The notes under the pieces were generated by a model, which saw only the letters and a list, made by a program, of their open reading frames with translations, was not told where the DNA came from and did no database searches. This document shows, piece by piece, positions 47,667 through 59,366 of a DNA stretch of 64,000 bases; the first letter of the stretch is position 1; each line of letters opens with the position of its first letter. The position numbers and the translations under genes were made by a program. Source of the DNA: Pantoea agglomerans. GTDB lineage: Bacteria; Pseudomonadota; Gammaproteobacteria; Enterobacterales; Enterobacteriaceae. The stretch lies in contig NZ_CP083809.1 in assembly GCF_020149765.1 (NCBI RefSeq), forward strand, positions 1,364,001 to 1,428,000, in the 5' to 3' direction.

Positions 47667-48563
47667 ATGACCAAGCTTAAAGCAGTAATCCCGGTTGCGG
47701 GTCTCGGTATGCATATGCTCCCGGCGACGAAAGCAATTCCAAAAGAGATGCTGCCTGTCGTTGATAAGCCGATGATTCAATACATCATTGATGAGTGCGT
47801 TGCAGCAGGCATCAAAGAGATCGTGCTGGTCACCCATGCTTCCAAAAATGCGGTGGAAAACCACTTCGATACCACTTACGAGCTGGAAGCGCTGCTTGAA
47901 GCGCGCGTAAAACGTCAGCTGCTGAGCGAAGTGCAGTCAATTTGCCCGCCGGGCGTCACTATTATGAACGTTCGTCAGGCGCAGCCGCTGGGCCTCGGCC
48001 ACTCTATTCTGTGTGCACGCCCGATGATTGGCGATAACCCCTTCGTCGTGGTGCTGCCGGACGTGCTGCTGGATGATTCCACCGCCGACCACCTGCGCTA
48101 TAACCTCGCCGCTATGGTGGCGCGTTTCGAAGAGACCGGCCACAGCCAGGTGCTGGCGCAGCATATGCCGACCGCCGATCTCTCTGAGTACTCAGTGATC
48201 ACCACCGAGCAGCCGCTGGACAACCCAGGGGACGTCAGCACAATCACCAACTTCGTCGAGAAACCGGAAGAGCCGGCACCGCTGAACTCCGATCTGGCCG
48301 CGGTCGGCCGCTATGTGCTCTCCGCTGATATCTGGGGCGAGCTGGAGCGCACCGAGCCAGGCGCGTGGGGCCGTATTCAGCTTACCGATGCGATCGCCAG
48401 CCTGAGCCAGAAGAAGCCGGTTGACGCCGCCCTGCTGATGGGTCGCAGCTTCGACTGCGGTCGTAAACTCGGCTATATGCAGGCGTTCGTTTCTTACGGC
48501 CTGCGCAGCAACGGCATGGGACAGGAATTCCGCGCCGCTATCGAGAAAATTCTGGCAAAATAA
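47667..48563 (+). CDS. galF: GalF, UDP-glucose pyrophosphorylase-like regulatory protein
   Basis: This 298-residue homologue of GalU has [19 protein letters not shown] near the N-terminus; the MHM in place of the TRM of GalU is the mark of GalF. GalF binds GalU and modulates UDP-glucose supply rather than being the main enzyme. It stands before galE at the end of the EPS operon, as in amylovoran and stewartan loci. A TATACT hexamer about 65 bp upstream may be its -10 box in the 227-bp gap after the EPS terminator. Confidence 0.93.
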   Translation: MTKLKAVIPVAGLGMHMLPATKAIPKEMLPVVDKPMIQYIIDECVAAGIKEIVLVTHASKNAVENHFDTTYELEALLEARVKRQLLSEVQSICPPGVTIMNVRQAQPLGLGHSILCARPMIGDNPFVVVLPDVLLDDSTADHLRYNLAAMVARFEETGHSQVLAQHMPTADLSEYSVITTEQPLDNPGDVSTITNFVEKPEEPAPLNSDLAAVGRYVLSADIWGELERTEPGAWGRIQLTDAIASLSQKKPVDAALLMGRSFDCGRKLGYMQAFVSYGLRSNGMGQEFRAAIEKILAK

Positions 48564-48616
48564 CCTTTTCTCACGTTTTGCCGCGCCCTGACGCGGCAGC
48601 TTAGACAGGAGCACAC

Positions 48617-49630
48617 ATGGCTATTTTGGTAACGGGCGGGGCGGGATATATCGGCTCGCATACGGTGCTGGCGTTATTGCAGCGCGGCGACGACGTTGTG
48701 GTACTGGATAACCTGTGCAACGCCTCGCGCGAGGCGATTAATCGCGTTGAGAAGCTGGCAGGTAAAAAAGCGACCTTTGTCGAAGGCGATATCCGCGACC
48801 GCGCCTGCCTGCGCGATCTCTTCGCCAGCAGCGACATCGAAGCGGTGATTCACTTCGCTGCGCTGAAAGCGGTAGGGGAGTCGACCCGCATGCCGCTGGA
48901 GTATTACGAGAACAACGTTGCCGGCACCGTAGTGCTGCTGGAAGAGATGCGCGCCGCTGGCGTCTATAACTTTATCTTCAGCTCTTCCGCCACCGTTTAC
49001 GGCGCTGACGCCCCGGTTCCCTATGTGGAAACCACGCCGATTGGCGGCACCACCAGCCCTTACGGCACCTCCAAGCTGATGATTGAGCTGGTGATGCGCG
49101 ACTTCGCCTTCGCCGAACCGAAATTCAAAGCCATCGCGCTGCGCTACTTCAATCCGGTAGGCGCTCACGAGTCTGGCGAGATTGGCGAAGACCCGACCGG
49201 CATTCCCAACAACCTGCTGCCCTATATCGCGCAGGTGGCAATCGGTCGTCTGCCGCAGCTCGGCGTGTTCGGCGGCGATTACCCGACGCCGGATGGGACC
49301 TGTCAGCGCGACTACATTCACGTCGTCGACCTGGCGGAAGGGCATCTGAAAGCGCTCGATCACTTACCCAGGGTGGAAGGCTATAAGGCCTACAACCTCG
49401 GCGCGGGTAAAGGCTACTCGGTGCTGGAGATGATCAAGGCGTTTGAAGCGGCGTCCGGCAAGCAGATTCCTTATGAGATCAAACCGCGTCGCGACGGCGA
49501 CCTGGCGGCCTTCTGGGCCGATGCGAGCCTGGCGGATAAAGAGCTGGACTGGCGCGTGACGCGCGGGATCGAAGAGATGATGCGCGATACGTGGAAGTGG
49601 CAGAGCAAGAACCCGAACGGATTTAAATAA
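48617..49630 (+). CDS. galE: UDP-glucose 4-epimerase
   Basis: This 337-residue short-chain dehydrogenase-fold epimerase interconverts UDP-glucose and UDP-galactose. It has the NAD motif GGAGYIGSH (residues 7-15), the catalytic Ser and Tyr-x3-Lys (SSSATVYG and YGTSKLM, near 123 and 149-155) and the GalE segments PVGAHESGEIGEDPTGIPNNL (quoted in part: GAHESGEIGEDP). UDP-galactose from this enzyme serves both the EPS and the galactan O-antigen encoded downstream, through Glf. It lies 53 bp after galF. Confidence 0.96.
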   Translation: MAILVTGGAGYIGSHTVLALLQRGDDVVVLDNLCNASREAINRVEKLAGKKATFVEGDIRDRACLRDLFASSDIEAVIHFAALKAVGESTRMPLEYYENNVAGTVVLLEEMRAAGVYNFIFSSSATVYGADAPVPYVETTPIGGTTSPYGTSKLMIELVMRDFAFAEPKFKAIALRYFNPVGAHESGEIGEDPTGIPNNLLPYIAQVAIGRLPQLGVFGGDYPTPDGTCQRDYIHVVDLAEGHLKALDHLPRVEGYKAYNLGAGKGYSVLEMIKAFEAASGKQIPYEIKPRRDGDLAAFWADASLADKELDWRVTRGIEEMMRDTWKWQSKNPNGFK

Positions 49631-49644
49631 CTGATTATTTAATC

Positions 49645-49673
49645 AAAAGCCTGTCTACGGACAGGCTTTTTTA
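49645..49673 (+). terminator. Terminator after galE
   Basis: AAAAGCCTGTC/GACAGGCTTTT is a perfect 11-bp stem capped by the stable UACG tetraloop, with T residues running on. Confidence 0.92.
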
Positions 49674-49834
49674 CTTTATAACTAATCTAAATTTGCTGGC
49701 TTTGAAGTCTTAGCAGGAAATGCTAATATCAAACGTTTACTATATTTTGTTGCAGCAATCATAAGGCACTGACTGGCAGTTTTAGCCTTTAACATTGTTA
49801 CAAAAGGACCCGACAACGTGGCTTAGTCTGTAGT

Positions 49835-49869
49835 TTACTGGTAGCTGTTGAGCCAGGGGCGGTAGCATA
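49835..49869 (+). promoter_or_regulatory. JUMPstart with ops element of the O-antigen operon
   Basis: ACTGGTAGCTGTTGAGCCAG followed by GGGCGGTAGCATA is close to the textbook JUMPstart; the ops core GGCGGTAGC begins at 49858. It lies 62 bp before wzm and predicts RfaH-dependent expression. The promoter is presumably within 49680-49830, an AT-rich stretch after the galE terminator. Confidence 0.92.
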
Positions 49870-49930
49870 TTTATTGCGCAAGGCCGAACGTAAATCAATC
49901 AATTTGAAAGTTGAATACAGAGCGTAAAGT

Positions 49931-50698
49931 ATGAAGTTTAGTTTAGGTTATCTCATTGATTTAGTATCAGTTATCACTGAGAAAGAGCTCAAAGTTCGAT
50001 ACAAAAGTAGCTTTCTGGGATATTTGTGGTCGATAGCAAACCCATTGCTTTTTGCCATGATCTACTATTTTATTTTCAAACTTATCATGCGGGTACAAAT
50101 ACCTAATTACACCATTTTCATCATTACAGGATTATTTCCGTGGCAATGGTTTGCGAGTACGACATCGAACTCGTTATTTTCATTTATTGCTAACGCCCAG
50201 ATAATCAAGAAGACAGTATTTCCTCGCTCTGTTATCCCCTTCAGCAATGTTATGATGGAATGTCTGCACTTTTTATGTACTATCCCGGTGATAATTGTTT
50301 TTCTGTTTATTTATGACATGACGCCTCACTGGAACTGGATATATGGCATTCCTCTAATCGGCCTGGCGCAACTCCTATTTTCATATGGCATTGCCCTTTT
50401 TCTCTCAACGCTAAATCTTTTTTTTCGCGACCTGGAGCGTTTTATTACTTTAGGTATCATGTTGCTCTTTTATTGTACTCCGATTCTCTATGCAGGAGAT
50501 ATGATCCCTCAAAATTATCAGTGGTTGATTAACTATAATCCCCTTGCTGATATGATTTTGAGCTGGCGAGAGCTATTTATGAATGGTCACGTCGATTATG
50601 AAAAAATCTTATCTTTATATGGAATGAGTGTGGTCACCCTCATCATTGGTTCATGGGTATTCAATAAATTAAAATTCCGATTTGCTGAGATCTTATAA
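49931..50698 (+). CDS. wzm: O-antigen ABC transporter permease Wzm
   Basis: This 255-residue ABC-2-type membrane protein with six helices exports finished, lipid-linked O-polysaccharide across the inner membrane. The N-terminal segment ITEKELKVRYKSSFLGYLWSI (quoted in part: ELKVRYKSSFLGYLWS, near residues 19-34) and YCTPILYAGDMIP near the end are family marks. It is translationally coupled to wzt through ATAATGG overlap at the stop. The AT-rich composition and codon use begin here and mark the O-antigen island. Confidence 0.92.
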   Translation: MKFSLGYLIDLVSVITEKELKVRYKSSFLGYLWSIANPLLFAMIYYFIFKLIMRVQIPNYTIFIITGLFPWQWFASTTSNSLFSFIANAQIIKKTVFPRSVIPFSNVMMECLHFLCTIPVIIVFLFIYDMTPHWNWIYGIPLIGLAQLLFSYGIALFLSTLNLFFRDLERFITLGIMLLFYCTPILYAGDMIPQNYQWLINYNPLADMILSWRELFMNGHVDYEKILSLYGMSVVTLIIGSWVFNKLKFRFAEIL

Positions 50699-51435
50699 TG
50701 GAAGTCGCAATAGAATTTAAAGGGGTGACTAAACGTTACCCTTTATATCACCATATTGGTTCTGGTATTAAAGAGCTCATTTTTAATCCAAAGCGTGCTT
50801 TGACATTGCTATCTGGCAGAAGTTATTTAGCTATAGAAGATATAAGTTTCACCGTAAATAAAGGTGAATCTGTTGCACTCATTGGGCGAAATGGCGCGGG
50901 TAAAAGTACTTCACTAGGCTTGGTTGCAGGAGTAATTAAGCCTAGCGCAGGCTCAGTAACAACTACAGGAAGAGTCGCCTCAATGCTGGAGCTAGGCGGT
51001 GGCTTTCATCCAGAACTGACCGGGCGTGAAAACATTCGGCTCAATGCTACTTTACTTGGTTTACGGCGAAAGCAGCTGAATGAACGGCTGGAAAAGATCA
51101 TTGAGTTTTCTGAGCTAGGTGAGTTTATCGATGAACCTATCAGAGTGTACTCAAGTGGAATGCTTGCAAAGCTAGGTTTTTCAGTAATTACACAAGTCGA
51201 TCCGGATATTCTTATTATTGATGAAGTGTTAGCTGTGGGTGATTATGCATTTCAAAAGAAATGTATTGATACCATTGATAAATTCAAAGCTAAAGGGGTG
51301 ACAATATTATTTGTCAGCCATAATTTAAGTGATATTGAGAAAATTTGCGATCGTGTTATCTGGATTGAAAACCACCGATTAAAAGCGAGTGGCAATGCCG
51401 AAAATATATTAAAAGAATATCGTTCTTCAATGTAG
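50698..51435 (+). CDS. wzt: O-antigen ABC transporter ATPase Wzt, short form
   Basis: This 245-residue ATPase powers Wzm. Walker A GRNGAGKST stands at residues 63-71, the signature region VYSSGMLAKLGFS near 153, Walker B DILIIDEVLAVGD near 172 and the H-loop FVSHN near 203. It lacks the C-terminal carbohydrate-binding domain found in Wzt of terminator-capped O-antigens (about 400 residues or more). That short form is the kind found with Klebsiella D-galactan I. Confidence 0.93.
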   Translation: MEVAIEFKGVTKRYPLYHHIGSGIKELIFNPKRALTLLSGRSYLAIEDISFTVNKGESVALIGRNGAGKSTSLGLVAGVIKPSAGSVTTTGRVASMLELGGGFHPELTGRENIRLNATLLGLRRKQLNERLEKIIEFSELGEFIDEPIRVYSSGMLAKLGFSVITQVDPDILIIDEVLAVGDYAFQKKCIDTIDKFKAKGVTILFVSHNLSDIEKICDRVIWIENHRLKASGNAENILKEYRSSM

Positions 51436-51446
51436 GGAAACATCTA

Positions 51447-53348
51447 ATGAATATCAACAAAGAAAAAGTAAAGCTTTATACAAGCCATCATAAGCCAAGC
51501 GCTTTCTTATCATCTCCTGTCATCAAACCTATCCATGTAGGCAAAGCTAACAGCTATAATGAAATTTGCTGCGATGGGGATGACACTGGAGACAATATTT
51601 CATTCAAAAACCCCTTTTATTGTGAGCTGACTGCACAATATTGGGTCTGGAAAAACGATATTTCATCCGAGTATGTCGGCTTTATGCACTACAGACGTCA
51701 CCTGAATTTTTCTGAGCATCAGGATTATGTTGAAGATGCATGGGGTGTCGTTAATGAAGATATTATTTCTCCTGAATATGAAGAGAAGTTTGGTTTAAAT
51801 GAAGAAGCTATCGTTAAGGCTATTGGTGATAATGATATTCTTTTGCCCAGGAAGTGGAGCGTAAGGCAAGCTGGCAGTAAAAATAATTATGAGCATTATA
51901 AGATATCCCCTCATCTACATATTGAAGATTATCAGGCAGCAATTGATAGTCTTTTATATCTTTATCCTGAGTATGCTTCAGCTGTTAAAACCTTTAACAG
52001 CGCACATGATGGTTATTACACTAACATGTTCGTTATGCGTTCAGAGCTTTTTTGTGAATACTCTGAATGGCTTTTCAATATATTTGATGATCTCGAAAAA
52101 AACTTTGCATTACGTAACTATAATGCACAGGAGAAAAGGGTCATTGGACATATTTCAGAAAGGCTTTTTAACATCTTCATCATTCATAAAGAAAAACATT
52201 CGCCCTTAAAGAAAAAAGAGCTTCAGCGAACCTTTGTTAAAACAGAAACTTTTAATGGCAAGCTTAAGCCTGCATTTCCTGAAAAAAATGTGCCGGTGGT
52301 AATTTGCTTTGATGACAATTATTCTCTTAGCGGTGGAGCATTAATCAACTCTATCGTTAAGAATAGCCACGCAGATGATAATTATGATATCGTCGTGCTT
52401 GAAAATGGAGTCTCAGTAAGAAACAAGACTCGTTTATGCTCCCTGTTAAAAGCTAAAGAAAATTTTTCCATTCGTTTCTTCGATGTAAATGCTTTTAGTG
52501 AAATGAAGAGCGTTTATACGCGAGCGCACTTTAGTGCCGCGACCTATGCACGATTATTTATTCCCTCTCTTTTCTCTGATTTTGAAAAAGTTCTATTTAT
52601 CGATGCTGATACAATCGTTGAAAGCGATGTGGCAGAGCTTGTTCATATTCAACTTGGCAATAACTTGATTGCGGCTGTTAGAGATATTGTGATGGAAGGA
52701 TTCGTCAAGTTTGGTGCTATAGCCCATATTGATGAGCCTAAAGACATTGCTGCAAAAGAATATCTCGAAACTGTCCTGGAGATGAAAGAGACTCAACAAT
52801 ACTTCCAGGCAGGGCTAATTCTTTTTAATATTGCTCAAATGCAAAAAGAGAATACTTATGGGAAATTAATGCAGGCAATGAAGGCCAGAAACTACTGGTT
52901 CCTCGATCAGGATATCATGAATAAGGTATTCAATGACCGCGTTCATTATCTACCAGGCGAGTGGAACGTTTATCATGGTAATGGCAATACCGATGATTTT
53001 TTCCCAAACCTGAAATTTGAAACTTATATGGGTTTTTTGAAGTCACGTAAAAATCCAAAAATGATTCATTTTGCAGGCGAAAATAAACCGTGGGATACAC
53101 CACATGTAGATTTCTTTGATAACTTTATGTCGTATGTTAATAATACGCCATGGCAAAAAGAAGTTTATGATCGGCTTAACAGAACGTTTGTGTCAGCCGC
53201 ACCTCAAATAGAACATAAAATACTTTTGCAGACTAAAATCAAAAGAAAATTAATGCCCTATTTGAATAAATATGCACCTGTTGGAAGTAAGCGCAGGCAG
53301 TTAATTGCTCGTAATTATTACAGAGTTCGTCGCGTAATTTTAGGTTAA
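51447..53348 (+). CDS. wbbM: Bifunctional galactan polymerase, WbbM-like (DUF4422/GT111 plus GT8)
   Basis: This 633-residue protein has two glycosyltransferase halves. Residues about 8-250 form a DUF4422 (GT111) domain with YTSHHKP and FMHYRRHL (79-86). Residues about 290-560 form a GT8 domain with FIDADT, whose DAD is at 386-388, and a QAGLILFN segment. This architecture is that of Klebsiella pneumoniae WbbM, which polymerises the D-galactan I disaccharide by alternately adding galactofuranose and galactopyranose. A basic C-terminal tail (about 590-633) may attach to the membrane. Gene order agrees: it lies between wzt and glf. Confidence 0.87.
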   Translation: MNINKEKVKLYTSHHKPSAFLSSPVIKPIHVGKANSYNEICCDGDDTGDNISFKNPFYCELTAQYWVWKNDISSEYVGFMHYRRHLNFSEHQDYVEDAWGVVNEDIISPEYEEKFGLNEEAIVKAIGDNDILLPRKWSVRQAGSKNNYEHYKISPHLHIEDYQAAIDSLLYLYPEYASAVKTFNSAHDGYYTNMFVMRSELFCEYSEWLFNIFDDLEKNFALRNYNAQEKRVIGHISERLFNIFIIHKEKHSPLKKKELQRTFVKTETFNGKLKPAFPEKNVPVVICFDDNYSLSGGALINSIVKNSHADDNYDIVVLENGVSVRNKTRLCSLLKAKENFSIRFFDVNAFSEMKSVYTRAHFSAATYARLFIPSLFSDFEKVLFIDADTIVESDVAELVHIQLGNNLIAAVRDIVMEGFVKFGAIAHIDEPKDIAAKEYLETVLEMKETQQYFQAGLILFNIAQMQKENTYGKLMQAMKARNYWFLDQDIMNKVFNDRVHYLPGEWNVYHGNGNTDDFFPNLKFETYMGFLKSRKNPKMIHFAGENKPWDTPHVDFFDNFMSYVNNTPWQKEVYDRLNRTFVSAAPQIEHKILLQTKIKRKLMPYLNKYAPVGSKRRQLIARNYYRVRRVILG

Positions 53349-55401
<2,053 letters not shown>

Positions 55402-55402
<1 letters not shown>

Positions 55403-56529
55403 TGAAAAAGCTTTGTTTTTATATCAACTCTGATTGGTATTTTAATCTGCACTGGAAAGAGCGAGCATTGGCTGCAAAAGAAAGCGGATATGAGGTTCAT
55501 GTAGTATGCAAATTTGAAGACGTAATGATTATGAGCGAATTTACATCTTTAGGTATTAAAGCCCATAATTCAAAAATGTCTGAGCAATCACTTAATCCGC
55601 TTGTTATCGTAAAAGATTTAATTAATTCCTTTAGGATCATCCGCGCTATTAATCCCGACATTTTGCACTGTATTACAATCAAGCCTTGTATTATTGGTGG
55701 GTTGTATGCAAAATTTTTTAAGAAGAAACTTGTGATGAGTTTCGTTGGGTTGGGGAGAGTTTTCTCTTCGCCTTCTAAAAAATATAAAATTATAAAAAGA
55801 TTGGTTTCGGGTTTTTATCGATGGCTTAGCACCAAACCTGATATTTTTATGATTTTTGAACATGAAAGTGATCGGGCGGACTTAATATCAATTACAGGGA
55901 TTAGGCCTGAAAAAACCATAGTTATAGATGGTGCAGGAATTAATACGGACGAATTTAAATATTTGCCAGATCCTGCCAATAACACTCCAGTTGTTCTTTT
56001 TGCAAGCAGGCTAATTTGGAGTAAAGGGTTGGCTGATTTAGTGAAAGCTAAAAACTTGCTCCAAAATAAGGGCGTTGATTTCGAATTACTTGTCGCAGGG
56101 ATAACTGTCAAAAATGATCCTGATGCCATCCCTCACAGTGTAATTGAGCAATGGTCCAATTCTAAAGCTATATATTGGTTAGGTCAGCGAGATGATATCA
56201 AAGATCTAATAGGAAGATGTAATATTGTTGCACTGCCTTCTGTTTATGCAGAGGGGGTTCCCCGTATTCTTATTGAAGCTGCAGCCGTAGGCCGTCCTTC
56301 TATAGCTTACAATACTGGAGGATGTAGCAGTATAGTAATAAACAACTTGACTGGATTTATTGCAAATAAGGATATAATTGACCTTGCGGATAAATTAGAG
56401 TGTTTAATAAAAAATAAGGAATTAAGAGAGAGTCTTGGGCATAATGCGCATTTAAGAGTTAAATCACATTTTTGTTCAAAATATGTGGTAGAGAAAACAC
56501 TTGGAATTTATCGGCATCTGGTTGAATAA
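55402..56529 (+). CDS. wbbO: Glycosyltransferase family 4, WbbO-like
   Basis: This 375-residue GT-B enzyme matches WbbO in size and place. In Klebsiella, WbbO adds the first galactose residues to the GlcNAc-PP-undecaprenol primer made by WecA, before WbbM polymerises. N-terminal LCFYINSDWYFNLHWKERALAA (quoted in part: FYINSDWYFNLHW), CITIKPCIIGGLYAKF, FASRLIWSKGLADLV and the catalytic EGVPRILIEAAAVGRPSI (near 280) are visible. Function is inferred from that homologue. Confidence 0.82.
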
Positions 56530-56541
56530 GTGGAGAAATTA

Positions 56542-57756
56542 ATGCCTAATAAAATAGTAGTAGAAGTCCCAGTCTCCTGGACGAAAAACCCAGTAGATGG
56601 ATATAAACATAAATCTTTTATTACAAATCTTATTTTGGCCTTAACAGAAAGAAAGATTCCATTGTATTTTAGGGAAGTGCCATTTGGCGCAGATGAAGCA
56701 CCTCGACAACCAGAAAAAGGAACTTTAGTTTTTTCTTATCATTCCTGGGGAGCAGAGAAAAATATCATAAGGATGAAAGAAGCAGCCGTGACTCCATTGT
56801 TTTCAATGGATTCTTCTGGCTATTCTGGATGGTCAGATATTTCTATCAATTTCGAGCGCTATGAGAAAGAGATTGCAAAAATAGATGAAGGGACTGTTGA
56901 TCTGGTTCTTGAAGAATGGAAGCAGCGGTTTATAGAAAAAAACAATTCCAAATATCCTCAGTCAGATGAATTAGTTCCAGAAATTGCCACGGATTTTGTC
57001 TTCTATCCAATGCAAGTGCAGAACGATCCCGTATCTATTCACAGTCCCTACGACGGCTTAAAGTTACTTCATGACGCGGCAGAATTAGCAAGGGAAAATC
57101 AGGTCTATTTGCTTGTAAAGCGGCATCCATTTTGTCAGTCTTTTGCCATAGAAGAGACTATTACGCTTTTGACGGAAAGCAATCCGTGGGTAATTCGCAC
57201 TAATAGTAATATTCATGATCTTGTAAGGAAATCAAGATCTGTAATAACGGTTAATTCAGGCGTTGGCATTGAAGCATTAATAGATGGTGCAAGTGTATTT
57301 TGTTCTGGAAGATGTGAGTGGCAGCGATGCTGTAATATCATTTCAGATAAAAACGACCTAAGAAAAGCGTTTTCGTCACAACCTGAAAAAATGAATCTTT
57401 TACAAAAGAAAACGCTTACTTATATCCTTACAAAGTATTGGATAAATCCCGAGTCGCCATCTGATTTCGAGAACGCTATTGATAAGGCTTTGGAAAATTT
57501 TGATCCTGAATTTGGTGTTGTTGATGCGCATATCAACCCATCTGATGTTTTAATGCCTATAATTCTTGATCTTCAAGGCCGTCTTGAGTATGAGCAGCGT
57601 AAAGCAAAGCAATCAACGTTAGATGCTTATGCTGCAATAGATCTTTATGAGGATCTGAAAAAGGAAAAAGCGGCCTTAGCTTCTGAGCTTCAGCGATATA
57701 TAGAGCGTGTTCGCGCTTGTGAGGAAGAATTAGAGCAACTTCGTAGCAATATATAA
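56542..57756 (+). CDS. KpsC/KpsS-like (Kdo-transferase-like) protein with C-terminal coiled coil
   Basis: This 404-residue protein is not part of the standard galactan I set. It shows hallmarks of the capsule-synthesis KpsC/KpsS and GT99-like group of beta-Kdo transferases: LVKRHPF (His195-Pro196) and VITVNSGVGIEALIDGASVF (starting at V234). The last 61 residues (344-404) are charged and heptad-like (LKKEKAALASELQRYIERVR), a predicted coiled coil. The ATG at 56542 is preferred to the GTG at 56530 because GGAG lies 6 nt before it. It is the last gene of the O-antigen operon. A chain-terminating or length-measuring role is a hypothesis, based on Kdo-capped O-antigens and coiled-coil rulers of other ABC-exported systems. 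Confidence 0.65.
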   Translation: MPNKIVVEVPVSWTKNPVDGYKHKSFITNLILALTERKIPLYFREVPFGADEAPRQPEKGTLVFSYHSWGAEKNIIRMKEAAVTPLFSMDSSGYSGWSDISINFERYEKEIAKIDEGTVDLVLEEWKQRFIEKNNSKYPQSDELVPEIATDFVFYPMQVQNDPVSIHSPYDGLKLLHDAAELARENQVYLLVKRHPFCQSFAIEETITLLTESNPWVIRTNSNIHDLVRKSRSVITVNSGVGIEALIDGASVFCSGRCEWQRCCNIISDKNDLRKAFSSQPEKMNLLQKKTLTYILTKYWINPESPSDFENAIDKALENFDPEFGVVDAHINPSDVLMPIILDLQGRLEYEQRKAKQSTLDAYAAIDLYEDLKKEKAALASELQRYIERVRACEEELEQLRSNI

Positions 57757-57921
57757 AATTATAGAATGCTCTGGTCTCGTTCACATATTAATTATATGGG
57801 TTTTGTCAGTTAGTGCTTGATTTTAATATGCTGATATATGTTACCTGTATCCTACTGTAAGATACTAAAGCTCATTTCATTTTGAATGATTATTAGCCTC
57901 AAACTCAGACAGGAGTAAATA

Positions 57922-59331
57922 ATGTCCAAGCAACAGATCGGCGTTGTAGGTATGGCAGTGATGGGTCGTAACCTGGCTCTCAACATTGAAAGCCGCGGTT
58001 ACACCGTCTCTATCTTCAACCGCTCTCGCGAAAAAACCGATGAAGTCATCGCTGAGAACGAAGGAAAAAAACTGGCGCCTTACTACACCATTGAAGAGTT
58101 TGTGGAGTCCCTTGAGAAACCGCGCCGTATTCTGCTGATGGTGCAGGCGGGCGAAGCAACTGACAAAACCATTGCCTCCCTGACTCCGCACCTCGACAAA
58201 GGCGATATCCTGATCGATGGCGGTAACACCTTCTATAAAGACACTATCCGTCGTAACAAAGAGCTGTCTGAGCAGGGCTTTAACTTCATCGGCACCGGCG
58301 TTTCCGGCGGTGAAGAGGGCGCGCTTAAGGGCCCGTCTATCATGCCTGGCGGCCAGAAAGAAGCTTACGAGCTGGTTGCGCCGATCCTGGATAAAATCGC
58401 CGCGCGCGCTGAAGATGGCGAAGCCTGTGTCACCTATATCGGTCCAGACGGTGCGGGTCACTACGTCAAAATGGTGCACAACGGTATCGAATATGGCGAT
58501 ATGCAGCTGATTGCTGAAGCCTATGCCCTGCTGAAAGGCGCGCTGGGTCTGAGCAATGAAGAGCTGGCGAAAACCTTTACCGAGTGGAACAACGGCGAGC
58601 TGAGCAGCTATCTGATCGACATCACCAAGGATATCTTCACCAAGAAAGATGAAGAGGGTAACTACCTGGTTGATGTGATTCTGGATGAAGCGGCTAACAA
58701 AGGCACCGGTAAGTGGACCAGCCAGAGCTCGCTCGATCTCGGCGAACCGCTGTCGCTGATTACCGAGTCTGTTTTCGCGCGTTACCTCTCCTCGCTGAAA
58801 ACCCAGCGCGTTGCCGCGTCCAAAGTGCTGAGCGGCCCGCAGGCGCAGGCCTTCACCGGTGACAAAGCTGAATTTGTTGAGAAAGTGCGTCGCGCGCTCT
58901 ATCTGGGCAAAATTGTCTCTTACGCTCAGGGCTTCTCTCAGCTGCGTGCGGCTTCCGAGCAGTACAACTGGGATCTGCACTACGGCGAAATCGCTAAAAT
59001 CTTCCGCGCTGGCTGCATCATTCGCGCGCAGTTCCTGCAGAAGATTACCGATGCCTATGCAGAAAACGCCAACATCGCTAACCTGCTGCTGGCGCCTTAC
59101 TTCAAAAATATTGCCGATGAATACCAGCAGGCGCTGCGTGACGTCGTGGCCTACGCCGTGCAGAACGGTATCCCGACGCCGACCTTCTCTGCCGCTATCG
59201 CTTACTACGACAGCTACCGTTCAGAAGTGCTGCCTGCCAACCTGATTCAGGCGCAGCGCGACTACTTTGGTGCGCATACTTACAAGCGCATCGATAAAGA
59301 AGGTGTGTTCCACACCGAGTGGCTGGACTAA
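57922..59331 (+). CDS. gnd: 6-Phosphogluconate dehydrogenase (decarboxylating)
   Basis: This 469-residue pentose phosphate enzyme oxidises 6-phosphogluconate to ribulose-5-phosphate, CO2 and NADPH. It has the NADP motif [20 protein letters not shown] (quoted in part: [12 protein letters not shown], residues 10-21), NRSREKT, the catalytic [11 protein letters not shown] segment near 128 and [15 protein letters not shown] near 184 (Lys and Asn catalytic). GC content returns to the chromosomal level here. gnd is the usual right border of O-antigen loci and a frequent recombination partner. Confidence 0.98.
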   Translation: MSKQQIGVVGMAVMGRNLALNIESRGYTVSIFNRSREKTDEVIAENEGKKLAPYYTIEEFVESLEKPRRILLMVQAGEATDKTIASLTPHLDKGDILIDGGNTFYKDTIRRNKELSEQGFNFIGTGVSGGEEGALKGPSIMPGGQKEAYELVAPILDKIAARAEDGEACVTYIGPDGAGHYVKMVHNGIEYGDMQLIAEAYALLKGALGLSNEELAKTFTEWNNGELSSYLIDITKDIFTKKDEEGNYLVDVILDEAANKGTGKWTSQSSLDLGEPLSLITESVFARYLSSLKTQRVAASKVLSGPQAQAFTGDKAEFVEKVRRALYLGKIVSYAQGFSQLRAASEQYNWDLHYGEIAKIFRAGCIIRAQFLQKITDAYAENANIANLLLAPYFKNIADEYQQALRDVVAYAVQNGIPTPTFSAAIAYYDSYRSEVLPANLIQAQRDYFGAHTYKRIDKEGVFHTEWLD

Positions 59332-59335
59332 CATT

Positions 59336-59366
59336 AAAAAGGCTTCCGTCAGGAAGCCTTTTTTTA
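59336..59366. terminator. Shared terminator between gnd and the convergent deacylase gene
   Basis: AAAAAGGCTTCC/GGAAGCCTTTTT is a symmetric hairpin (loop GTCA) with A residues before and T residues after, so it can end transcription from both sides. Its T run contains the TAA stop codon of the minus-strand gene. Confidence 0.9.
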
